42,664 nucleotides of DNA from an uncultured Bacteroidia bacterium. Its GTDB lineage: Bacteria > Bacteroidota > Bacteroidia > Bacteroidales > F082. Location of the stretch: assembly GCA_902802535.1 (NCBI GenBank), contig CADCML010000031.1:1-42664 (forward strand). Direction: 5' to 3'. The position numbers and the translations under genes are program-made. How positions within the stretch are numbered: position 1 is the first letter of the stretch; each line of letters opens with the position of its first letter. The notes under the pieces were generated by a model. The model searched no databases and had not been told where the DNA came from. It saw only the letters and a list, made by a program, of their open reading frames with translations. Positions 9,149 through 16,099 of the stretch are shown here, in pieces.

Positions 9149-9731
9149 ATGAGCCTCAACAGTTTCTTTCAGTTTTTCGTCCCCAAGGAGACCAAGTTCT
9201 TCCCGCTCTACCAGAAGCAGGCGGAATACATCGAAAAGGCCTCAAAACTTTTACGCAAGATGCTCACCGAGACTGACTTGCAGCAACTTGAGGCCTTGAA
9301 AAAGGACATCAAGACCTGCGAAACCGAGGGCGACCAAGTGCTTCGCGACTTCTACAGCCAACTTTTCGCCACCGTTTTGACACCTTTTGAGCGCGAGGAC
9401 GTCCACGAACTCGCCGAGATGATGGACACCTTCCTCGACCACATCGACGACACGGCCAACATCATCCTCACGCGCCGCTTCACCGATGTGGACGAAGACC
9501 TTACCACGATGGCCGACAACATCATGTTTGCCGCCGAAAACCTCAGCAACATCATCGCCGACCTGCCAAAACGATGTGCTTTACGGCAGTTACATCAGCA
9601 AATTGTTCCAACAAAATTACAGCCTTCCCGAAATCATCAAGCGGAAAGACCTCGTGCAAGTGCTTGAAAACACTACAAATTCAGTGAAGTATATCTCGGA
9701 TAAAATTAGAAGCATAATAAGTAAGTTGTAA
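9149..9731 (+). pseudogene. Second DUF47 (PhoU-like) gene, broken by an internal deletion
   Basis: It begins 4 bases after the PiT stop, as a normal DUF47 protein (MSLNSFFQFFVPKETKFFPLY) with the conserved TPFEREDVHELAEMMDTFLD. The first frame follows the family to IIADLPK (about 9569), then runs into nonsense and stops at 9667. The family sequence resumes in another frame right after this point (DVLYGSYISKLF ... RKDLVQVLENTT) and stops at 9731. Compared with the intact paralog at 7427-8077, about 20 residues are missing, including the helix that matches NHQQISDLCQKVTLIEHSV. This is therefore an out-of-frame deletion and not a single-base error. It is likely a recent pseudogene, or an assembly deletion. 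Confidence 0.8.
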
Positions 9732-9733
9732 TT

Positions 9734-9766
9734 GGCTTTTAGCTATTAGCTGTTAGCCGTTAGCTC
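9734..9766. repeat. Left heptamer repeat flanking the four-helix-bundle gene
   Basis: After GGCTT come four TTAGC cores spaced exactly 7 bases apart (9739, 9746, 9753, 9760). The reverse complement of this pattern occurs at 10180-10210. Confidence 0.8.
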
Positions 9767-9798
9767 GACTGACTACTAAGTTTAAAAATAGACCATTT

Positions 9799-10149
9799 AT
9801 GAGAGATTTTCATAATTATAAGGTATGGGATAAAGGACATCAATTTGCGCTCAGCATCTACAAGAAAACCAAGACTTTCCCAAAGGATGAACTCTTCGGA
9901 ATCACATCTCAAATTAGGCGAGCTGCTACATCCATTCCTTTCAACATAGCTGAAGGCTGTGGAAGAAGAAGCGATTCAGAATTCGCCCATTTTTTAAACA
10001 TTGCAGCAGGTTCGGCTTCAGAAGTAGAAGAAGAGCTTTTGCTTTCCTACGACTTAGAGTTTTTAGATAAGGCTTCGTATCAACAACTCAACAAAGAGAT
10101 TAATGATATAAAAGCCATGTTAAACAAACTAATTGAAACATTACATTAA
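9799..10149 (+). CDS. Four-helix-bundle protein (23S rRNA intervening-sequence / S23 family)
   Basis: A 116-residue, all-helical protein of the family first seen as ORFs within 23S rRNA intervening sequences. Family marks are the N-terminal FHNYKVWDKGHQFALSIYK, the motif ITSQIRRAATSIPFNIAEGCGR, and the EFAHFLNIAAGSASEVEEELLL helix. The related Avd protein of diversity-generating retroelements binds RNA and reverse transcriptase, but no reverse transcriptase is encoded in this window. The function of the stand-alone form is not known; RNA binding is a reasonable guess. The gene is bracketed by inverted TTAGC/GCTAA heptamer arrays. No good promoter was identified upstream. Confidence 0.92.
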   Translation: MRDFHNYKVWDKGHQFALSIYKKTKTFPKDELFGITSQIRRAATSIPFNIAEGCGRRSDSEFAHFLNIAAGSASEVEEELLLSYDLEFLDKASYQQLNKEINDIKAMLNKLIETLH

Positions 10150-10156
10150 CAGTATC

Positions 10157-10210
10157 GGCTAAAAGCTTAGTAAAAGCAAGCTAATTGCTAATTGCTAACA
10201 GCTAACAGCC
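10157..10210. repeat. Right heptamer repeat flanking the four-helix-bundle gene
   Basis: Four GCTAA cores spaced exactly 7 bases apart (10180, 10187, 10194, 10201) end in AGCC. This is the reverse complement of the left array. An extra GCTAAAAGC at 10158-10166 matches the complement of GCTTTTAGC at 9735-9743. Confidence 0.8.
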
Positions 10211-10226
10211 CAAAAAACAAACCACC

Positions 10227-11420
10227 ATGAGACAAATCATCAACAGCCTGTTAGACAACGACCTATACACCTTCAGCGTGTGCTACGCCTACCTGCAAAA
10301 GTTTCCCCGCGCCATGGGACAATACACCTTCGTCGACCGTAACGACACGGTCTATCCGAAAGGCTTTGCCGAGAAATTGCGGGAGCAGTTCAACCTCTAT
10401 GGCAACATCAAAATCACCGATGAGGAAGTGCGTTTCATGAAGCGGAAATGTTACTACTTCCCGCTGTGGTTCTTCACTTTCCTGAAAGGTTTCCACATGC
10501 GGCCCTCCGAGGTCGAGGTGAGCCAAGACGAGGAAGGCCACCTGCACATTCAAGTGACGGGTTTGCTGTGGCGCACCGTGTTTTGGGAAATGCCCATCTT
10601 GGCTACTGTTTCCGAACTGATGCATGAGTTCAGAGGCGAGTTGGAACAATACGACGCACAAAAGGAATACGAAAAATCCTACGCCAAAGGCATCCGTCTC
10701 ATCGGCAACGGCGTGAAGTTCAGTGACTTCGGCACGCGCCGCCGTTTCTCCTTCGAGCATCAAGACCGAGTGATTCAATCGTTCATAGAGGCGCAAAAAC
10801 AGTTCACTAAAACTTGTTTCGTGGGAACGAGTAATGTGCTGTTGGCCATGAAATACGACCTCACACCCATCGGCACGATGAGCCATCAGTTCATTGAGAC
10901 ATGTTCGCTTTACGGTTACAACGAGGCCAACTACCTTGCTATGGATTACTGGCAGGAGGTCTATGCCGGCAGTCTGGGTGTGTTCCTTTACGACACCTAC
11001 ACCCGCAAGGCTTTCTTCCAGAACTTCACGCAGTTGCACGCCAAATTGTTTGACGGCCTGCGCGTCGACAGCGGCGACAACTACGAGGCCTTGGAGGAAA
11101 TCATCGAAAAATACAAGGAACTTGGTATCGACCCAGCGCAGAAGTCCATCATCTTTAGCAACGGCCTCAACGTGGACGAAGCTATTGCCATCCATGAGGC
11201 GGTCAACGGCAGGATGCAAGACTCCTACGGCATCGGCACCCACCTCACCTGCGACATCGACAACGTGAAAGCCATGAACATCGTGGTGAAACTCACAGCG
11301 GCCAAAATCACTGAGAAGCGCAACTGGAAAAGGGTGGTCAAACTCTCCGACGACCGAGGCAAATACACCGGCGACCCCGAAGAGATTGAGATTTGCAAGA
11401 AGACGTTGGAAATTAGCTGA
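10227..11420 (+). CDS. pncB: Nicotinate phosphoribosyltransferase
   Basis: A 397-residue enzyme of NAD salvage, joining nicotinate and phosphoribosyl pyrophosphate to give nicotinate mononucleotide with ATP use. The length matches the usual roughly 400. Recognisable parts are the opening INSLLDNDLYTFSVCYAYL, the substrate loop GTRRRFSFEHQ (about 172), GTMSHQF (about 217) with the regulatory histidine, VDSGDNYEALEEII (about 281) and GIGTHLTCD near the C-terminus. It starts 16 bases after the right heptamer array, so any promoter probably lies in or before that cassette. A strong terminator follows at 11447-11472. Confidence 0.95.
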   Translation: MRQIINSLLDNDLYTFSVCYAYLQKFPRAMGQYTFVDRNDTVYPKGFAEKLREQFNLYGNIKITDEEVRFMKRKCYYFPLWFFTFLKGFHMRPSEVEVSQDEEGHLHIQVTGLLWRTVFWEMPILATVSELMHEFRGELEQYDAQKEYEKSYAKGIRLIGNGVKFSDFGTRRRFSFEHQDRVIQSFIEAQKQFTKTCFVGTSNVLLAMKYDLTPIGTMSHQFIETCSLYGYNEANYLAMDYWQEVYAGSLGVFLYDTYTRKAFFQNFTQLHAKLFDGLRVDSGDNYEALEEIIEKYKELGIDPAQKSIIFSNGLNVDEAIAIHEAVNGRMQDSYGIGTHLTCDIDNVKAMNIVVKLTAAKITEKRNWKRVVKLSDDRGKYTGDPEEIEICKKTLEIS

Positions 11421-11446
11421 GAGTTGGGAGTTATTTACTTGGCATA

Positions 11447-11472
11447 AAAAAAGACGCTTTCGCGTCTTTTTT
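11447..11472. terminator. Bidirectional rho-independent terminator between convergent genes
   Basis: A-tract plus GACGC (to 11457), loop TTTC, then GCGTC plus T-tract (11462-11472). The symmetric A and T runs let it serve both pncB (+) and the convergent secreted-protein gene at 11497 (-). Confidence 0.9.
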
Positions 11473-11496
11473 ATTGCAAAGCTTGAAACACCTTTA

Positions 11497-12156
11497 TTAG
11501 TCTTCTAAATCAAAGCCTTCCCTAACGAAACCAGACACCTTTTCTGCGTATTTCTGGGACAGCTCACTCTCTTTCATAGCTTCTTCCATAGCGCGGATAC
11601 GGGCTTTCGAGGCAGCGGCTTCGTTGACAACGAAATAGGTCTGCATCTCATAGATTTCGTTGCCTTTGTCGTCCTTGCCTTTGGTACGGATTACCGAGAA
11701 ACTGGGCTTCAGCTCACCTTGCATTTCCTTCACCACCATTGACTCGTATGCGGCATAGAACTTGTCGAACTCCTCAGGGATTTCGTCAGCATTGTTGAAC
11801 ATGTCGCTAACAATACGGCCTTGGACAAAAGACTGTGCCCTGCGAGCGTATTCGTTGATGGCTGAATTCATAGCAGCCTGCTTGCCTATATTCTTAGACT
11901 TGAAAGCAGAAGCCACGCCAACGATTTCATCGGCACCTTCCTCTTGAAGCCCCTCATAATGCGAAAGCAAAGCCACTTCCAAGCTATGGGAGGACCCGTA
12001 AATCGTCCAGCCTTCTTTCCTGAATTGTTTCATCTTAGCCTTATACTCCTTCTTTTGGGCCTTTTTCTTCATTCTGTCATACTGACCATAAGAATTGCTC
12101 GGCATTGCAATGGCCATGGCGACCATAAGCATCAAAAACATACCTAATTTTTTCAT
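11497..12156 (-). CDS. Secreted protein of unknown function
   Basis: A 219-residue protein with a clear signal peptide (MKKLGMFLMLMVAMAIAMPSN, cleavage likely near SYG-QYD). A very basic stretch follows (KKKAQKKEYKAKMKQF), then a helical domain. The pattern of a hydrophobic core followed by GVASAFKSKNIGKQAAMNSAINEYAR recalls LPP20-type envelope proteins, but the match is too weak to name. It stands alone: a shared terminator lies downstream and about 150 bases of AT-rich DNA lie upstream (12157-12306), where I see TTTGATT-like runs but no clear promoter. No function is assigned. Confidence 0.7.
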   Translation of the reverse strand: MKKLGMFLMLMVAMAIAMPSNSYGQYDRMKKKAQKKEYKAKMKQFRKEGWTIYGSSHSLEVALLSHYEGLQEEGADEIVGVASAFKSKNIGKQAAMNSAINEYARRAQSFVQGRIVSDMFNNADEIPEEFDKFYAAYESMVVKEMQGELKPSFSVIRTKGKDDKGNEIYEMQTYFVVNEAAASKARIRAMEEAMKESELSQKYAEKVSGFVREGFDLED

Positions 12157-12306
12157 TTTCTTGTTCCTTTCTTTTGTTTGATTATTGATTTGTTTAATTG
12201 TTTGATTTGCTTAATAGAGGACTCAATTTTCAATAATTAGTCCAAATAATTCCAATTCTCATCCTAATCACATATTACTCTCATCTTCTAAAACAAGCAT
12301 CATTGC

Positions 12307-13920
12307 TTACAAAACCACCACTCCCGGAGTCAGGCTTTTATACTTCGGGGCGCAGCTACCAACAGATGCGTTGATATAGGTCGGATCACTGATGATATAG
12401 GTTTTCCCATCGATGACCACCGAATCACCCTTGACATCCTTGTTAAAGTGTATTGCTGTCGCGATATGGTTGGGATAATTGAGCAAGACCACGTCAAGAC
12501 CTAAAAGCTCGCGAACCAAGCAAGAGAAAAGGATGGAACGGTCTTCACAATCGCAATAGGGATAAAAGAAGGTCTCATCGGGATAAAGTGGTCGCTCATA
12601 GCCAAACTGGTCGCTGTCTGTCTGATAGTCGAAACCCGTCTGCACAAAATTCAAGAGCATATTGGCCGCCTTCAGTTCATCTTTTCCCTCAAGCACTTTC
12701 CGCAAAGTGGGATAAAGGCTTTTTTTCAGCACATTGCTCATCGAAGCCTTCGAATAGTAGTCCCAGCGGGCAGTCAGCGGGCAATCATTGTAGAATTCCA
12801 ACAGATTGCGGTTGGTTTCCACAGTCACTTTCATCTCAGGATAACGGTCAGACTCAATGGTCCTTTGTTCGGTACGCTCAACATTGAGCACCGGTTGCGT
12901 CATCGAAAGTGAGAGCGACTTCTCCTTAGGAAAGGCATGATCGAAAACCATCATTCCTTCGTCCTTGAAGGCCTGGTCTATAATATAGAATTTCGTTTTG
13001 TCAAGGATGAAATACTTGTAGCGGAAAATCTTCTCTTCCGAGCCCATCAACAAGGCGAGCCTGTTGCTGTTGGTTCTGGCTATGCGCATCTGATAGCCCG
13101 ATTGCGTAAGGAGATACATCTGCATCACGACGGCCTCGTCAGTACCTTTTCCACAATACTTTTCGGCAACGGTCTGGGTCAGCTTGACATACGCCCAGTC
13201 GCACAATTTGTTTTCCTTACGCTTTTGGAGGCATTCGGCGATGATATTATCGAACTTGGCATCCGACAACTGCGTCCACATTTCGGCAACGCTCTTTTCC
13301 GTGACGTCCTTCAATTTTAATGGCGTTTCCTTCTCAACATGGAAAGAAAACACCGACCCATACATGTAGAGCGATTGGGTGGTGGCTGTGGACGGCAACG
13401 GTCTGGGCTTAATGGGCTCCGCCGGTTGCGGTTTTTCGATTGGCTTTGCAGGCTTCACTTTGACTTCCAAACGAATGGGAGCCTCACTTCCTATTTTTAT
13501 AGGCGTTTCTTCAGGCACATCGGTATCCTCTGGTTGAGTCGGGACTGGGTTTTCAGGCACATCGACTTCCTCTGGTTGTGTCGGAGTCGGCTTTTCAGGA
13601 TTAACCGAGCCCTCTGGTTGGACTGGAGCCGGTTGTTCAGGGGCAATCATTGGCTCGGGCGGCTTGGGCTGCCACGGAATCTCTTCGGCTTCTTTTGCGG
13701 GATAGAATTTCCATGCCTCCGCCATGAACTTGGCATACTCCTGATTGGCTTTCTTGCGAAAGTCATTATACTCTTGCATGGCCTGTTGCTTGAATCGTTC
13801 ATAATCGCTCATGGCATTATTCTGCGATTCCTTCATCTTCTTTCCCCAGTCGTCTTCAACCTGGGCACTCAGCGTGGCGGCAAAAAACAGGGCCATCATT
13901 GTCAGTGTAAATCTTTTCAT
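12307..13920 (-). CDS. Secreted transglutaminase-like protein with proline-rich linker
   Basis: A 537-residue secreted protein. A signal peptide (MKRFTLTMMALFFAATLSAQ) is followed by helical FRKKANQEYAKFMAEAW repeats and a low-complexity linker of PTQPEE/VPEN type (about 80-150). A large central domain leads to a transglutaminase-like C-terminus with a visible Cys-His-Asp triad: C458 (CEDRS), H485 (NHIATAIHF) and D512 (SDPTYINA). Such domains act as cysteine proteases, peptide crosslinkers or isopeptidases. The start is 13920, because the longer frame has no signal sequence at its beginning. The diverging gene at 14152 encodes a paralog with the same layout, minus most of the linker. The substrate is unknown. 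Confidence 0.8.
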   Translation of the reverse strand: MKRFTLTMMALFFAATLSAQVEDDWGKKMKESQNNAMSDYERFKQQAMQEYNDFRKKANQEYAKFMAEAWKFYPAKEAEEIPWQPKPPEPMIAPEQPAPVQPEGSVNPEKPTPTQPEEVDVPENPVPTQPEDTDVPEETPIKIGSEAPIRLEVKVKPAKPIEKPQPAEPIKPRPLPSTATTQSLYMYGSVFSFHVEKETPLKLKDVTEKSVAEMWTQLSDAKFDNIIAECLQKRKENKLCDWAYVKLTQTVAEKYCGKGTDEAVVMQMYLLTQSGYQMRIARTNSNRLALLMGSEEKIFRYKYFILDKTKFYIIDQAFKDEGMMVFDHAFPKEKSLSLSMTQPVLNVERTEQRTIESDRYPEMKVTVETNRNLLEFYNDCPLTARWDYYSKASMSNVLKKSLYPTLRKVLEGKDELKAANMLLNFVQTGFDYQTDSDQFGYERPLYPDETFFYPYCDCEDRSILFSCLVRELLGLDVVLLNYPNHIATAIHFNKDVKGDSVVIDGKTYIISDPTYINASVGSCAPKYKSLTPGVVVL

Positions 13921-14151
13921 TGCTCTAAAATTACATACAACTCTATAGAGGAAACACGACCGCAAAATTAGTCTATTTTTCGTAAAATAAAATTTTTTGC
14001 TCCACTTATTAATAATAAAAGGTGTACCTTAACACGAAAACAAATTTTATTCTCCTTAATTTACAGAATTTGTCTATTTTTGTGCTTTCGCTCGGACCAA
14101 TTCTTCCGGCATAAAGGCTCTATCTGTTCAAATCAAACAAAGCAACACGTA

Positions 14152-15624
14152 ATGAGAACAAAACTACATTTTATTGTCATCCTATTGTTGGCAGTCGCGC
14201 CCCAACTTGCGCAAGCACAGGTCGAAGGCGATTCCTTGCTACAGGACTACGAAAGATACAGGGAACAAATGTATCAGAATTTCGAAGGTTTCAGGCAACA
14301 AGCCTACGATGAATTTGAAAGGTTTCTTGCCGAGGCATGGACCGAATACAACAGCATCGCCGGACAGATAAGCATTTATACGTCGAAGAAACCCGAAAAC
14401 ACGCCCAAAATGCAATTGTATAGCGGCACACATGATGGCGAATCCGCCGCACCCTTCCTCGTCGAACCCATTCCATCGGCACGTCCGCCGCAAAACGCTG
14501 AAACGAAACGGCCATCGGATCCCGATATAGTGCGAGTCAACTTTTACGGCCGCAACATCGACTTCCACGTGCCACAAGCCCTACGATGCAAAGCCAAGAG
14601 CAGCAGAGAATCCGAGGTGGCAAAATACTACAAGGCCATGCACAGCCAAGAAGAAGCCACCCGCAAGCTTCAAGTCGAGATTAACCACGCGGTCAGCCAA
14701 ATGGGCCTCAACGAATGGGGCTATTTCTCGCTGCTTCGCACCATTTCGGAGAAAATCTTCGCAGACACCAACGACTGTGTACTCTTCTGCTTCTATATGC
14801 TGCACAGCAACGGCTTCAAGGCCAGGGTTGGGCGCGGGCAACAGAGCAAGAACCTGTTGCTCCTGTTAGCCATAGACAACAGCAAGGAAATCTATTCCTC
14901 CACTTTCTTCCGCATCAACGGCACGAAATACTACATCGTGTACGGCAACGGCATCAAGGGCGAAAACGCTTACTCCTATAACGAGAAAGCTGACGACCGA
15001 GGTTTGAAAGAAATAGGACTTGACTTCACCAAGCAGCTCAACATTGCCGCTTGCGACATGCAACGGAAACTGCGTCTCGAAAAAGCCGACATCAACCTTG
15101 TCATTCCCTACTCCAGCTCCCACCTGCGTTATTACGACGAAATTCCCATGACGGTGTTCCCCATCTATTTCAAGACCCCTGTTTCGAAAGAAGCCGAACT
15201 GTCGTTGGCGAACACCTTCGACGATTTGGCCAAAAAACACGACAAAGTGCAAATGGTCGACATCATACTCAACTTCGTACAAACCGCCTTTGCCTACAAA
15301 ATCGATGAGATCCAATTCGGTCGGGAAAAATACTTCTTCCCTGAAGAAGTCATCGGCCTCCCCTTCAGCGATTGTGAAGACCGTTCAGCATTGTTCGCAT
15401 GGATGGTGCGACGCTTTACGGGCCTTGAAGTCATTGGCGTGCTTTATGCCGACCATCTCGCCACTGCCGTATACTTTGGTGACAACGTAAACCCAAAAGG
15501 GCAAAGCATTATGCACAAGGGAAAGCGTTTTGTTGTGTGCGACCCTACTTACCAAAACGCCTCCATTGGCATGATGACGCCAAAATACGCCAAAGCACGT
15601 TACGAAATCATTAACATCTACTGA
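14152..15624 (+). CDS. Secreted transglutaminase-like protein, paralog of the divergent neighbour
   Basis: A 490-residue secreted protein. It has a signal peptide (MRTKLHFIVILLLAVAPQLAQAQ), the same N-terminal helical motif as its neighbour (FRQQAYDEFERFLAEAW), and a C-terminal transglutaminase-like domain with triad C408 (DCEDRS), H435 (DHLATAVYF) and D464 (CDPTYQNA). The final segment aligns with the end of the 12307 product (NASIG.MTPKY versus NASVGSCAPKY). The ATG at 14152 is chosen over the earlier in-frame ATG because the signal peptide starts there. A TATTTTTG box lies at 14075-14082, which would give a leader of about 65 bases. A small membrane-protein gene follows after 19 bases, probably in the same transcript. 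Confidence 0.8.
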   Translation: MRTKLHFIVILLLAVAPQLAQAQVEGDSLLQDYERYREQMYQNFEGFRQQAYDEFERFLAEAWTEYNSIAGQISIYTSKKPENTPKMQLYSGTHDGESAAPFLVEPIPSARPPQNAETKRPSDPDIVRVNFYGRNIDFHVPQALRCKAKSSRESEVAKYYKAMHSQEEATRKLQVEINHAVSQMGLNEWGYFSLLRTISEKIFADTNDCVLFCFYMLHSNGFKARVGRGQQSKNLLLLLAIDNSKEIYSSTFFRINGTKYYIVYGNGIKGENAYSYNEKADDRGLKEIGLDFTKQLNIAACDMQRKLRLEKADINLVIPYSSSHLRYYDEIPMTVFPIYFKTPVSKEAELSLANTFDDLAKKHDKVQMVDIILNFVQTAFAYKIDEIQFGREKYFFPEEVIGLPFSDCEDRSALFAWMVRRFTGLEVIGVLYADHLATAVYFGDNVNPKGQSIMHKGKRFVVCDPTYQNASIGMMTPKYAKARYEIINIY

Positions 15625-15643
15625 AAACCCATTTCCTCACATC

Positions 15644-16099
15644 ATGAAAAAAAAGTATTGGATCATCCTGATAGTTTTAGCAACGGCTATAGTTGCAGGT
15701 TTTGTCGTGTTTCTTTTGTCACGCCCCAAGGTTTATCATCCCGAATCCATCGACCCACGCATCCTACATGCCAGCCCAGCCAATAAGGAAATCATTGTCG
15801 GCCTTTGGCACATCGACAATCATGTGTTTTATCGGTTCAACAACGACGGCACCGGGCACACTTGGGACACCGACGACGACCTCACCGAGGAAGAAGCCTC
15901 ACCTTTCGGTTGGGAGGTTTATGACGAAGCCATCATGATTACCCACAAGATGCGCTTTCGCGGTATCGTGCCACGCTATTACGAACTGGACCGCCTTAAC
16001 GCCTTCGACCTGCGCTTCCACGACAATTATTCACGCTACGTGCTCGAAAGAGTTGAGCAACAAATGGCGATGGAAGAAGAGCAACAGGAAACCAATTAG
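15644..16099 (+). CDS. Small membrane-anchored protein of unknown function
   Basis: A 151-residue protein with an N-terminal membrane anchor (WIILIVLATAIVAGFVVFLL, residues 5-24) and a soluble region rich in aromatic and acidic residues. The GLWHIDNHVFYRFNNDGTGHTWD pattern resembles small lipocalin-like or beta-sandwich modules that sense or bind ligands, but the match is only suggestive. It lies 19 bases after the transglutaminase-like gene and probably shares its transcript. Its end overlaps the convergent PEGA-protein gene by 4 bases. Confidence 0.65.
   Translation: MKKKYWIILIVLATAIVAGFVVFLLSRPKVYHPESIDPRILHASPANKEIIVGLWHIDNHVFYRFNNDGTGHTWDTDDDLTEEEASPFGWEVYDEAIMITHKMRFRGIVPRYYELDRLNAFDLRFHDNYSRYVLERVEQQMAMEEEQQETN

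Larger units (their letters stand above)
9734..10210 (+). mobile_element. Candidate cassette: four-helix-bundle gene between inverted heptamer repeats
   Basis: About 477 bases start with GGCT plus four TTAGC heptamers and end with four GCTAA heptamers plus AGCC, so the ends are inverted repeats of about 31 bases. The only gene inside is the four-helix-bundle protein. The unit lies precisely between the broken DUF47 gene and pncB. No target-site duplication is obvious and no transposase is present. Mobility is inferred from the symmetry only. Confidence 0.4.

Noticed and set aside
9263-9731. Reverse-strand and alternative frames over the DUF47/PiT cluster
   Set aside because: They shadow real genes; the second-frame piece from 9486 matters only as the tail of the broken DUF47 gene.
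9799-10149. Diversity-generating retroelement (Avd) reading of the four-helix-bundle gene
   Set aside because: No reverse transcriptase, template repeat or variable repeat pair was seen in the window.
10263-11243. 326-codon open frame on the minus strand inside pncB
   Set aside because: It is antisense to a well-supported enzyme with all family motifs.
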